Shown one piece after another: positions 51,792 through 60,884 of a DNA stretch of 64,000 nucleotides. The stretch lies in NCBI RefSeq assembly GCF_014191425.1, contig NZ_JACHWP010000002.1, forward strand, positions 1 to 64,000, given 5' to 3'. The stretch comes from Helcobacillus massiliensis (GTDB lineage Bacteria; Actinomycetota; Actinomycetes; Actinomycetales; Dermabacteraceae). Both the position numbers and the translations under genes were made by a program. Position 1 is the stretch's first letter, and the number at the start of each line of letters is the position of its first letter. The notes under the pieces were generated by a model that saw nothing but the letters and a program-made list of their open reading frames with translations, did not search any database and was not told the DNA's origin.

Positions 51792-54088
51792 GCGCTCGTC
51801 TCCTGGTGGTGGTCGCGGACTGTCAGGCCGGCCCCGCGGAACCGGTCGGCGAGGTGCGCGAGGTCGATGTCCTCATAGCGCGGCCCCGTCTGGGTGATGA
51901 CGATGGTGCGCGGCTCCTCCGGGTCATCGACGTCGCCCGCCGGGTCCGCACCCTCGGCGCGGATCAGCTGCACACTGCGGTAGGAATCGGTCAGATGCTC
52001 CACCCGGTCGCGGCCCCACTCCACGAGCATGACGGAGTCCTGCAGGTCGGAGTCGAGGTCGAGGTCCTCGATGTCCCAGTCGTCGTCGAGGCGGTAGGCG
52101 TCCACGTGGACGAGGCTCGGCCCGTCCCCGAGCGGCGGGTGCACGCGGGAGATGACGAACGTGGGCGAGGCGATGGTGCCGCGCACGTTCATCTGCGATC
52201 CGAAGCCCTGCGTGAACGTGGTCTTGCCGGCGCCGAGGGGGCCGTCCAGCACGATCAGGTCACCGGCCTGCGCCTGCTCAGCGAGGATCTGCGCGACTCG
52301 GCGGGTCTCCTCGGCCGTGCTGGTGTCGACCTGGACGCTGGTGGCGGTGATGGGGATCTGCGCGGTGTCATCCGCCGGCGAGCCCGCCGCACCGGACGCG
52401 TCAGTGCCGGCCGAGGGGGCGGCCGACGGGTCCGTCAGCGTGGACTGGTCCACGATCGTCCACGTCTTCTGCTCCCGCGGTTCCAGTGCGCCGGGCAGGG
52501 CGTCGTCGTGGACCGGTGCGGGGCCGGCCTCGTCTGCGATCGGCTCAAGGTTCTCGGTGGGGGGCTCCTGGCCTGTCCGGACGGGGCGCTCCGCGCTGGC
52601 TGCAGAGGGGACGGTGACGCGGGTGCCGCCGGTGACCGGCGTCGGCGGGGACTGCACGTAGTCGGCGTCGCTCGAGGCGCCGCCCGGCATCACCGGGGCG
52701 GGTGCGGCGTCGGGCGCTGCGGTGGCCCCCGCAGCCGGAGCGTCTCCGACCGCGGTCGGCGCAGGGTCAGCGGGCTCGGTCGGCGCAGCGCCACCCTCAG
52801 CGCCGGCCTCAGCGTCAGGGCCGGCAGTCGCGGCGGGGTCAGCGCCCGAGTCAGAGTCACCGGCCGTGGATGAGTCAACTGCGGCGCCGGTGTCCTCGTC
52901 CTCGTCGGTCAGGTCGAGGACCACACGGCTCACCCGCGCATTGATCGAGGTCAGCACCTCGTAGGAGATGGTGCCGGCGGCCCTCGCCCAGTCCTCCGCC
53001 GTGGGAACGTCCGGGTTCGCGGCCGGGTCACCGAAGATGATCGCCTCATCACCGGCGTGCGCCGTGGAGGAAGGGCCGAGGTCCACCACCATCTGGTCCA
53101 TGGAGATCCGCCCCACCTGCGGGACCACCTTCATGCCCTCATCGGTGCGGACCGCGACCCAGCCGCGACCGGACGCCGCCCGGTGCAGGCCGTCGCCGTA
53201 GCCGATGCTGAGCAGGCCCAGGTCCGTGCTCTCCGCACAGGTGTAGGTGGCGCCGTACCCGGAGGTCTGGCCCGCCTGGACCGTCTTGATCTCCGCCACG
53301 CGCGTGGTCAGCGTCATCGCCGGACGCAGGTCCAGGTCCGTCTCCACCGGCGGGTAGCCGTACAGCGCCACGCCCACCCGCGCCATGTCGCAGTGCGTGT
53401 CCGGGCGGGTCAGGGCGGCGGCGGAGTTCGCAATGTGGCGCAGCGGGATCGGGCCGACTTCGTCGGCGAGGGCGTCGCACGCCTCTGTGAACACCCGCAT
53501 CTGCTCATCGATGGAGGGGTCGCCGGGAACGTCAGCGGAATGGAAGTGGCTCATCGCGCCGATCGCATGCAGGTAGTCGCTGCCGCGGATCATCGTCGTC
53601 ATCTTCGGCAGGTCCTCCGGGAGCACACCGCCGCGGCCCATCCCGGTGTCGATCTTCAGGTGCACACGGGCGCGGCGGTCTGCGGTGCGTCCCGCGTCCG
53701 CGACCAGCTCGAGCAGTTCGTAGGAGCCGACGCCGATGTCGATGCCGGCGCTGATCAGCTCCGGCAGCACGTCCAGAGCGGTCGTCGGGTCGAACAGCCA
53801 GGTGAGGATCGGAACATCGAACCCGGCGCGTGCCAGGCCGAGCGCGGATCCGGGATGCGCCACCCCGAGCCAGGTGGCGCCGCCGGCGATGGCGGCCTCG
53901 GCCGCAGCCATCATGCCGTGGGAGTACCCGTCGGCCTTCACCACCGCCATCAGCGCGGTCTGCTCATCGAGGGCGGAGCGGATCTGCCGGGCGTTGTGCC
54001 GGATCGCGTCCTTGGAGATGCGGGCCTTCGGAGGGGCGATACCGGGCTCCTCGGCGAACGGGGCGGGTGACGCTGCGGTCTCAGTCAT
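51788..54088 (-). CDS. Bifunctional alanine racemase / TsaE ATPase fusion
   Basis: The 766-residue protein joins two enzymes. The N-terminal part (about 20-395) is alanine racemase: MAVVKADGYSHGMM with the PLP lysine, KIDTGMGRGG, YGATYTCAES with the catalytic Tyr and MSMDQM-type ISMDQMVVDLG. A linker of roughly 200 Ala/Pro/Gly-rich residues follows, then TsaE with Walker A DGPLGAGKTTFTQGFG and HVDAYRLDDDWDIEDLD. Alr makes D-alanine for peptidoglycan, and TsaE works with TsaB and TsaD on tRNA. AAGGAA precedes the ATG at 54088. Confidence 0.92.
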   Translation of the reverse strand: MTETAASPAPFAEEPGIAPPKARISKDAIRHNARQIRSALDEQTALMAVVKADGYSHGMMAAAEAAIAGGATWLGVAHPGSALGLARAGFDVPILTWLFDPTTALDVLPELISAGIDIGVGSYELLELVADAGRTADRRARVHLKIDTGMGRGGVLPEDLPKMTTMIRGSDYLHAIGAMSHFHSADVPGDPSIDEQMRVFTEACDALADEVGPIPLRHIANSAAALTRPDTHCDMARVGVALYGYPPVETDLDLRPAMTLTTRVAEIKTVQAGQTSGYGATYTCAESTDLGLLSIGYGDGLHRAASGRGWVAVRTDEGMKVVPQVGRISMDQMVVDLGPSSTAHAGDEAIIFGDPAANPDVPTAEDWARAAGTISYEVLTSINARVSRVVLDLTDEDEDTGAAVDSSTAGDSDSGADPAATAGPDAEAGAEGGAAPTEPADPAPTAVGDAPAAGATAAPDAAPAPVMPGGASSDADYVQSPPTPVTGGTRVTVPSAASAERPVRTGQEPPTENLEPIADEAGPAPVHDDALPGALEPREQKTWTIVDQSTLTDPSAAPSAGTDASGAAGSPADDTAQIPITATSVQVDTSTAEETRRVAQILAEQAQAGDLIVLDGPLGAGKTTFTQGFGSQMNVRGTIASPTFVISRVHPPLGDGPSLVHVDAYRLDDDWDIEDLDLDSDLQDSVMLVEWGRDRVEHLTDSYRSVQLIRAEGADPAGDVDDPEEPRTIVITQTGPRYEDIDLAHLADRFRGAGLTVRDHHQETSA

Positions 54089-54512
54089 CGAGTGATTTCC
54101 TTCTTTCCGCTGCGACAGATGCCACAGCAAGACGACCGTCATGGCTCAGCGAGAGGTGCAGGGCGCTCACGCCCTCCCGTACGGCGGTGGCCAGCGCGTT
54201 GCCGCGCAGAACCAGGTAGGGGCGGTCCGTCGCGGTCTTGCGGACGATGACGTCCTGCCACGAGAGCTCCCCCGGGTTGCCCAGAGCCTTACCGGTCGCT
54301 TCCTTCGCGGCGGCGCGGGCCGCCAACGATGCGAGGGACAGTCCGCGCTCTTCGGGCGCGAACAGCCGTTCCTTCAGTCGTGGAGTCCGGGCGAGCATCG
54401 CCTCGAACCTGTCGATGTCGACGATGTCCACACCCACCCCGGCGAGCCGGGACTCGGGTTCGGGTTCGAAGGCGAGCTCCTCGCCATCTCGAACGTCGTG
54501 GGCCCGTGACAT
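54081..54512 (-). CDS. acpS: Holo-acyl carrier protein synthase
   Basis: The 143-residue protein has GVDIVDIDRFEAML with the metal-binding Asp, and RAAAKEATGKALG with its glutamate, the two AcpS motifs. It transfers phosphopantetheine to acyl carrier protein. About 24 extra residues precede the core. TACACT lies six bases before the ATG, so the mRNA is leaderless. The end overlaps the Alr-TsaE start by eight bases, placing it first in the acpS-alr/tsaE-tsaB-rimI operon. Confidence 0.92.
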   Translation of the reverse strand: MSRAHDVRDGEELAFEPEPESRLAGVGVDIVDIDRFEAMLARTPRLKERLFAPEERGLSLASLAARAAAKEATGKALGNPGELSWQDVIVRKTATDRPYLVLRGNALATAVREGVSALHLSLSHDGRLAVASVAAERRKSLDD

Positions 54513-54640
54513 GCCGCCAGTGTAGCCAGCACGGCGTGGGGACGACAGCGGCGCCGCCGGGCACCCGTCGGCTCCGTGGCCGAGGGCACCTCCAGCGGCG
54601 CCGGTCGTGAGCACCCCGCGGGGCGCTCAGAAGGGTCGGA

Positions 54641-56509
54641 TCACTCGACGGTGACGGACTTGGCGAGGTTGCGCGGCTGATCCACGTCCAGGCCCTTCGC
54701 GGTGGCGAGCTCGCAGGCGAAGATCTGCAGCGGAATGATGGTCAGCAGCGGCGCGAACAGGGTGCGGGTCTGCGGGTAGCGGATCACCACATCCGAGTAC
54801 GGCAGCACGTCCTCGTCGCCCTCCTCCGCGATCACGAGGGTGCGGGCGCCGCGGGCGCGCACCTCCTGAATGTTGGAGACGACCTTCGAGTGGAGGGAGT
54901 CGCGGCCGCGGGGGCTGGGCACCACCACGAACACCGGCTGACCGTCCTCCACCAGGGCGATCGGGCCGTGCTTGAGCTCACCGGCGGCGAAGCCCTCCGC
55001 ATGGATGTACGCGATCTCCTTGAGCTTCAGCGCGCCCTCCAGCGCGGTCGGGTAACCGACGTGCCGGCCGAGGAACAGCACGCTGGTGGCATCGACCATG
55101 TCGCGGGCGAGCTGCTCCACCTGCTCGGAGCCGTCCAGGACCTGCTGGATCTTCGCGGGGATCTGCTCCAGGTCGTCCAGGACGGCCTGGATCTCGTCGC
55201 CGTAGAAGTTGCCGCGCACCTGCGCGAGGTACAGGCCCAGGAGGTAGCAGGCGGAGATCTGCCCCAGGTACGCCTTCGTGGAGGCGACGGCGATCTCCGG
55301 GCCCACATGCAGGTAGATCGCAGCATCGGACTCGCGCGGGATGGTGGAGCCGCGGGTGTTGCAGATCGCGACGACCTTCGCGCCCTGCTCCTTCGCGTGC
55401 CGCACCGCCATGAGGGTGTCCATGGTTTCGCCGGACTGGGAGATCGCCACCACAAGGGTCTTCGGGCTCACGATCGGGTCGCGGTAGCGGAACTCATGCG
55501 CGAGCTCCACCTCCACCGGGATGCGGCACCAGTGCTCGATGGCGTACTTGACGACCTCACCGGCGTTCGCCGCGGTGCCGCAGGCGACCACGATGATCTT
55601 GTCGATGCTGCGAAGCGTGGACTCCTCGATGAGCATGTCCTCGAGGGTGAGGCGGCCGTTCTCAAAGCGGCCCACGAGGGTGTCGGCGATGGCCTCGGCC
55701 TGCTCGTGGATCTCCTTCGCCATGAAGGAGGCGTAGCCGGACTTCTGGGCTGCTTCGGCGTCCCATTCGATGGTGTAGGTCTTCGGGTCGGCGACGGGCG
55801 TGCCGTCGAACTCGATGACGTCGACGCTGTCGGCGGTGACCGTGACGATCTGGTCCTGGCCGATCTCCATCGCCTGCTTCGTGAAGTCCACGAACGCGGC
55901 GACATCGGAGCCGAGGAAGTTCTCGCCCTCGCCGAGGCCGATCACCAGCGGGGAGTTGCGGCGGGCGGCGACCACGCGGTCCGGGGCGTCCTCGTGGATC
56001 GCCAGGAGGGTGAAGGCGCCTTCGAGGCGGCCGACGGTGTTCTTCATCGCCTCGGTGAGGTCACCGGTGGCGGCGTATTCGCGGGCCACGAGGTGGGCGG
56101 CGACCTCGGAGTCGGTCTGGGAGGAGAACTCGTAGCCGTCGGCCAGCAGTTCGTCCTTCAGCGGCGCGAAGTTCTCGATGATGCCGTTGTGCACGAGGGC
56201 GAGCTCGCCCTTCTTGCCGCCGCGGTGCGGGTGGGCGTTGGCATCCGTCGGCCCGCCGTGGGTGGCCCAGCGGGTGTGCCCGATGGAGACGTTCGAGGGC
56301 GTCTGCTCGGAGCCGGCGACCTCCTCCTTCAGGTTCTTGATCTTGCCGGCCTTCTTGAAGACGTCGACCGCGTCCTCACCGAGGACGGCGACTCCAGCGG
56401 AGTCGTATCCGCGGTACTCCAGCCGGGTGAGACCGGCGAGGACGACGTCGATGGGGCGGCTCGAGGCCTCGGGGCCGACGGGCCCTGCGTATCCAACAAT
56501 TCCACACAT
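54641..56509 (-). CDS. glmS: Glutamine-fructose-6-phosphate aminotransferase (isomerizing)
   Basis: The 622-residue enzyme makes glucosamine-6-phosphate. It begins with the catalytic Cys1 (MCGIVGYAGP). The glutaminase domain has RLEYRGYDSAG and HTRWATHGGP. Two SIS domains follow (CGTAANAGEVVKY, AISQSGETMDTLMA), and it ends PRNLAKSVTVE. TATCGT lies seven bases before the ATG at 56509, so there is no room for a glmS ribozyme leader. glmM lies 1.5 kb away in the same pathway. Confidence 0.96.
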   Translation of the reverse strand: MCGIVGYAGPVGPEASSRPIDVVLAGLTRLEYRGYDSAGVAVLGEDAVDVFKKAGKIKNLKEEVAGSEQTPSNVSIGHTRWATHGGPTDANAHPHRGGKKGELALVHNGIIENFAPLKDELLADGYEFSSQTDSEVAAHLVAREYAATGDLTEAMKNTVGRLEGAFTLLAIHEDAPDRVVAARRNSPLVIGLGEGENFLGSDVAAFVDFTKQAMEIGQDQIVTVTADSVDVIEFDGTPVADPKTYTIEWDAEAAQKSGYASFMAKEIHEQAEAIADTLVGRFENGRLTLEDMLIEESTLRSIDKIIVVACGTAANAGEVVKYAIEHWCRIPVEVELAHEFRYRDPIVSPKTLVVAISQSGETMDTLMAVRHAKEQGAKVVAICNTRGSTIPRESDAAIYLHVGPEIAVASTKAYLGQISACYLLGLYLAQVRGNFYGDEIQAVLDDLEQIPAKIQQVLDGSEQVEQLARDMVDATSVLFLGRHVGYPTALEGALKLKEIAYIHAEGFAAGELKHGPIALVEDGQPVFVVVPSPRGRDSLHSKVVSNIQEVRARGARTLVIAEEGDEDVLPYSDVVIRYPQTRTLFAPLLTIIPLQIFACELATAKGLDVDQPRNLAKSVTVE

Positions 56510-56670
56510 GCCAGAAACGATAGCGGTGCCGCACCTGTGCGCAGCCGGATGGAAGCGGGCGCGTCGGAGTGATAGATCACGGATCGCCCCCGGCCTGCTC
56601 GAGCCTGCGGAGCGCTTCGCGCGAGCGTGCAGAAGTGAGCATCCGCCGCGTCCGTGGAACAATGGTGGCT

Positions 56671-57630
56671 GTGACTGTGCACGACCATGCGAGCCCATCC
56701 CTCTCCCCCTTCACGGAGATCGCCCGCGACGACTGGGCCTCCCTGTCCGGTGAGACGCCGCTGCCGCTGACCGCGGACGAGATCGAGACGCTGCGCGGCC
56801 TCGGCGACCGGCTCGACATGGACGAGGTCAACAAGGTGTACCGGCCCATCTCCCGCCTGCTCAACCTGCAGGTGCAGAACGCGCAGTCCATGCGGGACGT
56901 GCGCAACGAGTTCCTCCATCAGAACGCACGGCGCACCCCGTACATCATCGGGGTCGCCGGCTCCGTCGCCGTCGGCAAGTCCACCACAGCGCGCCTGCTG
57001 CGGGAGCTGACGGCGCGCTGGCCGGAGACGCCGCGCGTGCAGCTGGTGACGACCGACGGGTTCCTCTATCCCACCGCGGAGCTGAAGCGCCGCGACATCA
57101 TGCACCGCAAAGGGTTCCCCGAGTCCTACGACCGCCGCGCGCTGCTGCGGTTCGTCGCGGATGTGAAGAGCGGCCAGAGCGAAGTGCTGGCGCCGGTGTA
57201 CTCCCACATCAGCTACGACATCCTGCCGGACGAGTTCGTCCGCGTGCAGCGGCCGGATGTGCTGATCGTGGAGGGCCTGAACGTGCTGCAGGCGCCGCGG
57301 GTGCGCGCCGACGGCCGGGTCGGCATCGCCGTCTCCGACTACTTCGACTTCTCCGTGTACGTGGACGCCCGCGAGGACGACATCCGCCGCTGGTACATCG
57401 AACGCTTCCTGTCGCTGCGCGCGACCGCGTTCGCGAAGGAGGACAGCTACTTCCGCCGCTACGCCGACCTCGGTGACGATGAGGCGCGCGCAACCGCCGC
57501 GCACATCTGGGACACGATCAACGGCCCGAACCTGCGGGAGAACGTGCAGCCGTCCCGCGGCCGCGCTGACCTGATCCTGCGCAAGAGCTCGGACCACGAG
57601 GTCCGCTCGGTGCTGCTGCGCCGCATCTGA
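56671..57630 (+). CDS. coaA: Type I pantothenate kinase
   Basis: The 319-residue protein has Walker [34 protein letters not shown] and [12 protein letters not shown], standard for CoaA. It phosphorylates pantothenate in coenzyme A synthesis and pairs functionally with acpS nearby. I take GTG at 56671, seven bases after AACAAT; an ATG at 56662 overlaps that box and would add three residues. Confidence 0.93.
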   Translation: MTVHDHASPSLSPFTEIARDDWASLSGETPLPLTADEIETLRGLGDRLDMDEVNKVYRPISRLLNLQVQNAQSMRDVRNEFLHQNARRTPYIIGVAGSVAVGKSTTARLLRELTARWPETPRVQLVTTDGFLYPTAELKRRDIMHRKGFPESYDRRALLRFVADVKSGQSEVLAPVYSHISYDILPDEFVRVQRPDVLIVEGLNVLQAPRVRADGRVGIAVSDYFDFSVYVDAREDDIRRWYIERFLSLRATAFAKEDSYFRRYADLGDDEARATAAHIWDTINGPNLRENVQPSRGRADLILRKSSDHEVRSVLLRRI

Positions 57631-57689
57631 TCACCGCAGCCGCCTCGGCGTGCGCGGCGCCGTCCGAAGCGGGCCGACGGCTCCCGGCC

Positions 57690-57869
57690 TCAGTGGTCGC
57701 TGGCCAGCGCCAGCACCCAGAACCCGGCGATGCCGAACAGTGCCGCGGACAGCCCGATGATGCGCAGGCGGCGCACCACCTCCGGCGGCAGACCCAGCAG
57801 CCGCGCAGCCGCACTGAGGAGGACGCCGAGGACGGCGATGACGAGGAACGCGATGCGCAGCGGCTGCAT
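57690..57869 (-). CDS. Small membrane protein
   Basis: The 59-residue ORF has two hydrophobic helices (RIAFLVIAVLGVLLSAAARL and IGLSAALFGIAGFWVLALA) joined by a basic loop. No strong ribosome-binding sequence is visible. The composition fits a small membrane protein more than chance. Function is unknown. Confidence 0.5.
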   Translation of the reverse strand: MQPLRIAFLVIAVLGVLLSAAARLLGLPPEVVRRLRIIGLSAALFGIAGFWVLALASDH

Positions 57870-57924
57870 GGGGTGAACTCCCGAGTGCTCGAACAGAAGG
57901 GGCAGGGTGCGGGGACAGATGTGT

Positions 57925-57949
57925 GGGCGGGCCCGAGCCGGGCCCGCCC
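57925..57949 (-). terminator. Terminator behind glmM
   Basis: GGGCGGGCCC (57925-57934) and GGGCCCGCCC (57940-57949) form a 10-bp stem with loop GAGCC just after the glmM stop on the minus strand. Confidence 0.75.
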
Positions 57950-57981
57950 CATGGATGATCGGGCGCGCAGGCCCGTTCGGA

Positions 57982-59334
57982 TCAGAGCGCCAGGCGCTCC
58001 TTGACCACGGCGGCGAGCTTCTCGCACACCTCGCTGGCCTGCTCATCGGTCGGGGCCTCGACCATGACGCGCACCACCGGTTCGGTGCCGGACGGGCGCA
58101 GCAGAACACGGCCGGTGGTGCCGAGCTGCTTCTCCGCGTCCTTGATCGCGTCCATGACCCCGGCGTCGATGTTGGCGCGGGTCTTGTCCACGCCCTTGAC
58201 GTTGATCAGCGACTGCGGCATCCGCGTCATCACCGTGGCGAGCTCTGCCGCGGACCTGCCGGAGGTGACGAGGCGCTGCAGCAGGTGCAGGGCGGTGAGC
58301 TCGCCGTCACCGGTGGTGGCGTACTCGGTCATGACCACATGGCCGGACTGTTCGCCGCCGAGGCGGTAGCCGGCGAAGTTCATCTCTTCGAGCACGTAGC
58401 GGTCGCCGACTGCGGTCTGGGCGAGCTGGATGCCGTGCTCCTGCATGGCGAGCTTCAGGCCGAGGTTGCTCATCACGGTGACCACGAGGGTGTTCTGCGG
58501 CAGCTTGCCGCGCTCCTGGAAGTCGACGGCGAGGATCGCCATGATCTGGTCGCCGTCGATGACCGTGCCGTCAGCATCGACGGCGAGGCAGCGGTCGGCG
58601 TCGCCGTCGAAGGCGACACCGAGGTCGGCGCCCTTCTCCTTCACGGCGGCCTGCAGCTGCTCCAGGTGGGTGGAGCCGATGTCCTCGTTGATCTGCTTGC
58701 CGTCGGTGCGGTCACCGATGACATGCACGGTGGCGCCGGCGGCTTCCAGCACCTTCGGGCCGGTCTCGTAGGCGGCGCCGTTGGCGCAGTCCGCCACCAC
58801 GGTGACGCCGTCCAGGCGCGAGTCCAGCGTGGACAGCAGATGGTTGACGTAGGCGTCCACGGCGCCGTCGAAGCGGGTGATGGAGCCGACCGCGGTGCCC
58901 TGCGGACGCTCCCAGTCCTCCCCCATACGCGCTTCGATGGCGTCCTCGACCTCGTCGGGCAGCTTGGTGCCGCCACGGGCGAAGAACTTGATGCCGTTGT
59001 CCGGATGCGGGTTGTGGGAGGCGGAGACCATCACGCCGAGGTCGGCGCCGGTGGACTCCACGAGGTACGCGAGGCCCGGGGTGGGCAGCACACCGGCGTC
59101 CTCCACGTCCACGCCGGCGGAGGCAAGGCCGGCGGCGATGGCGGCGGAGATGAAGTCGCCCGACGGCCGCGGGTCATGGGCGATGATCGCGCGGGGCTTC
59201 GTGCCGTCCTCATGGAATGCGCCGAGCTGGCCGAGCACGTGCGCTGCGGCGACAGCGAGCTCAACCGCGAGCTCCGCGGTGATGTCCTTGTTGGCCAGTC
59301 CTCGCACACCGTCGGTGCCGAACAGTCGCGCCAT
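57982..59334 (-). CDS. glmM: Phosphoglucosamine mutase
   Basis: The 450-residue enzyme converts glucosamine-6-phosphate to glucosamine-1-phosphate. It has [13 protein letters not shown], the phosphoserine loop [17 protein letters not shown], the metal loop [13 protein letters not shown] and [14 protein letters not shown]. The ATG at 59334 follows GGAGG at good spacing. It acts directly after GlmS in cell-wall precursor synthesis. Confidence 0.96.
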   Translation of the reverse strand: MARLFGTDGVRGLANKDITAELAVELAVAAAHVLGQLGAFHEDGTKPRAIIAHDPRPSGDFISAAIAAGLASAGVDVEDAGVLPTPGLAYLVESTGADLGVMVSASHNPHPDNGIKFFARGGTKLPDEVEDAIEARMGEDWERPQGTAVGSITRFDGAVDAYVNHLLSTLDSRLDGVTVVADCANGAAYETGPKVLEAAGATVHVIGDRTDGKQINEDIGSTHLEQLQAAVKEKGADLGVAFDGDADRCLAVDADGTVIDGDQIMAILAVDFQERGKLPQNTLVVTVMSNLGLKLAMQEHGIQLAQTAVGDRYVLEEMNFAGYRLGGEQSGHVVMTEYATTGDGELTALHLLQRLVTSGRSAAELATVMTRMPQSLINVKGVDKTRANIDAGVMDAIKDAEKQLGTTGRVLLRPSGTEPVVRVMVEAPTDEQASEVCEKLAAVVKERLAL

Positions 59335-59501
59335 TGTCTCCTCCATCTGGTGGGGCAGTCGTGTGCCGTCGCGGCGCCCCGGTGGGGGTGTCGCGTCAGG
59401 TCCGGTCCGGGGTGCGGACTCGGACGCACTCATCGTAATGGGACGGGCCGGGTCCGCCCTGGGGCCGCCGCCGCGATCGACGGGTCGATGTGGGATATGG
59501 C

Positions 59502-59539
59502 GCGCTCGCCGGGGCGATTATGCGCTCGCCGGGGCGATT
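59502..59539. repeat. Short tandem direct repeat
   Basis: GCGCTCGCCGGGGCGATT occurs at 59502-59519 and again at 59522-59539, between glmM and the rpsI terminator. It looks like a small tandem duplication. Confidence 0.8.
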
Positions 59540-59547
59540 GAAACGCG

Positions 59548-59578
59548 GAACACCGCCCGCTGAATGCGGACGGTGTTC
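59548..59578 (-). terminator. Terminator of the rplM-rpsI operon
   Basis: GAACACCG (59548-59555) and CGGTGTTC (59571-59578) extend inward through CCGC/GCGG to a 12-bp stem with one mismatch. On the minus strand CGTTTCAATC follows. A second stem, GGTGCCGG-cgga-CCGGCACC (59590-59609), lies closer to the rpsI stop. Confidence 0.75.
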
Positions 59579-59625
59579 GTGCTGCAGTCAGGTGCCGGCG
59601 GACCGGCACCAGCGGAAGGGCTGGA

Positions 59626-60117
59626 TCAGCGCTTCGAGAACTGCGGAGCCTTGCGGGCCTTCTTGAGACCGGCCTTCTTGCGCTCCGGGACGCGGGCGTC
59701 ACGGGTCAGGAAGCCGGCCTTCTTGAGGGCCGGGCGGTTGGACTCGGAGTCGACCTCGTTGAGGGCGCGTGCCACGCCGAGGCGCACGGCACCGGCCTGG
59801 CCGGAGGGGCCACCGCCGATGACGCGGACGAAGACGTCGAAGCGGCCCTGCAGGTCGAGCAGGGTGAACGGGTCGTTCACTTCCTGCTGGTGCAGCTTGT
59901 TCGGGAAGAACTCCTCGAGGCTGCGACCGTTGACGACCCACTCGCCGGAGCCCGGCTTGACGTGGACGCGCGCGATGGCGCGCTTGCGGCGGCCGGTGCC
60001 GTAGCCCGGACCGACAGCGGACTTGCCCTCGCCGACGGCGGCGTTGGAGCTCGACTCGGTGGTGTAGTTCGAGGTCTCGCCCTCGAACTCCTCAACTGGG
60101 GTGGTTTCTTCTGCCAC
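59626..60117 (-). CDS. rpsI: 30S ribosomal protein S9
   Basis: The 163-residue protein ends in the conserved S9 tail ([14 protein letters not shown]) that reaches the ribosomal P site, and has [14 protein letters not shown] and [14 protein letters not shown]. About 35 acidic residues precede the core, a common actinobacterial extension. The GTG at 60117 follows GAGG. It is co-transcribed with rplM. Confidence 0.96.
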   Translation of the reverse strand: MAEETTPVEEFEGETSNYTTESSSNAAVGEGKSAVGPGYGTGRRKRAIARVHVKPGSGEWVVNGRSLEEFFPNKLHQQEVNDPFTLLDLQGRFDVFVRVIGGGPSGQAGAVRLGVARALNEVDSESNRPALKKAGFLTRDARVPERKKAGLKKARKAPQFSKR

Positions 60118-60157
60118 TGTAAACCTCAGATTTCTTTCAGCGCGCGGGCCAGGGCCG

Positions 60158-60604
60158 TTACTGCGCGACCTGGTCGGCGACGTTGAACTGAACCGGCTTC
60201 TGGGCCTCGTGCGGGTGCTCGGCACCTGCGTAGACCTTCAGCTTCTTGATCTGCTGAGCAGCGAGCTTGTTGCTCGGGAGCATGCCCTTGATCGCCTTCT
60301 GGATGGCGCGCTCGGGGTTCTTCTCCAGCAGCTCGCTGTACTTCACGGAGCGGAGGCCACCCGGGTAACCGGTGTGGCGGTACGCGAGCTTGTCCTCGCG
60401 CTTGTTGCCGGTCAGGGTAACCTTGTCCGCATTGATGATGATGACGAAGTCGCCTGCATCCACGTGGGGTGCGAAGACCGGCTTGTGCTTGCCGCGGAGC
60501 AGCTGGGCAGCCTGGGAAGCGAGCCGGCCGAGGACGACATCAGTTGCGTCGATGACGTACCAGGAACGCTCGACATCGCCGGGCTTCGGGGTGAACGTAC
60601 GCAC
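60158..60604 (-). CDS. rplM: 50S ribosomal protein L13
   Basis: The 148-residue protein is standard L13: [37 protein letters not shown] and [20 protein letters not shown]. The GTG at 60604 follows AGAAGG. It is the first gene of the rplM-rpsI operon, with a leader of about 210 bases behind a strong promoter. Confidence 0.96.
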   Translation of the reverse strand: MRTFTPKPGDVERSWYVIDATDVVLGRLASQAAQLLRGKHKPVFAPHVDAGDFVIIINADKVTLTGNKREDKLAYRHTGYPGGLRSVKYSELLEKNPERAIQKAIKGMLPSNKLAAQQIKKLKVYAGAEHPHEAQKPVQFNVADQVAQ

Positions 60605-60851
60605 TCGTGCCTTCTTCTCTCGTTGGTTGTGCCGCGACGCGGAGCGCCGCTGACACGGTTCGAATGGACCGTGGACACGCTTCCTTTGGTTCAAAGCATG
60701 GCCATAGATTGCAGTGCTTGGCCCTCGCGAGCGGGGGCCGGAATGCGTGTGAGGAGCCTTTCGCGCCAAGCGTGAGATCATCGGCAGCGTTGGGCGCGCA
60801 TTCATGGCACAACAGCAGTCCACTCTACCGGCGCGCCGTTCAGGCGGTCAA
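60605..60851 (-). promoter_or_regulatory. rplM-rpsI promoter and long leader
   Basis: On the minus strand TTGACC (60846-60851) and TAGAGT (60822-60827) are 18 bases apart, a strong promoter. Transcription should start near 60815, leaving a leader of about 210 bases. It contains GC-rich self-complementary segments (near 60720-60745). A structured leader is a usual place for ribosomal-protein autoregulation, but no known L13 motif is recognised. Confidence 0.6.
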
Positions 60852-60884
60852 TGAGACCCGTTCACTTCCACGACAGGATATGGC

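Noticed and set aside
54890-56572. 560-codon plus-strand frame opposite glmS
   Set aside because: Antisense shadow of glmS, a fully conserved enzyme on the minus strand.
56500-56700. glmS ribozyme upstream of glmS
   Set aside because: The -10 box lies seven bases before the ATG, leaving no leader, and the divergent coaA gene starts at once.
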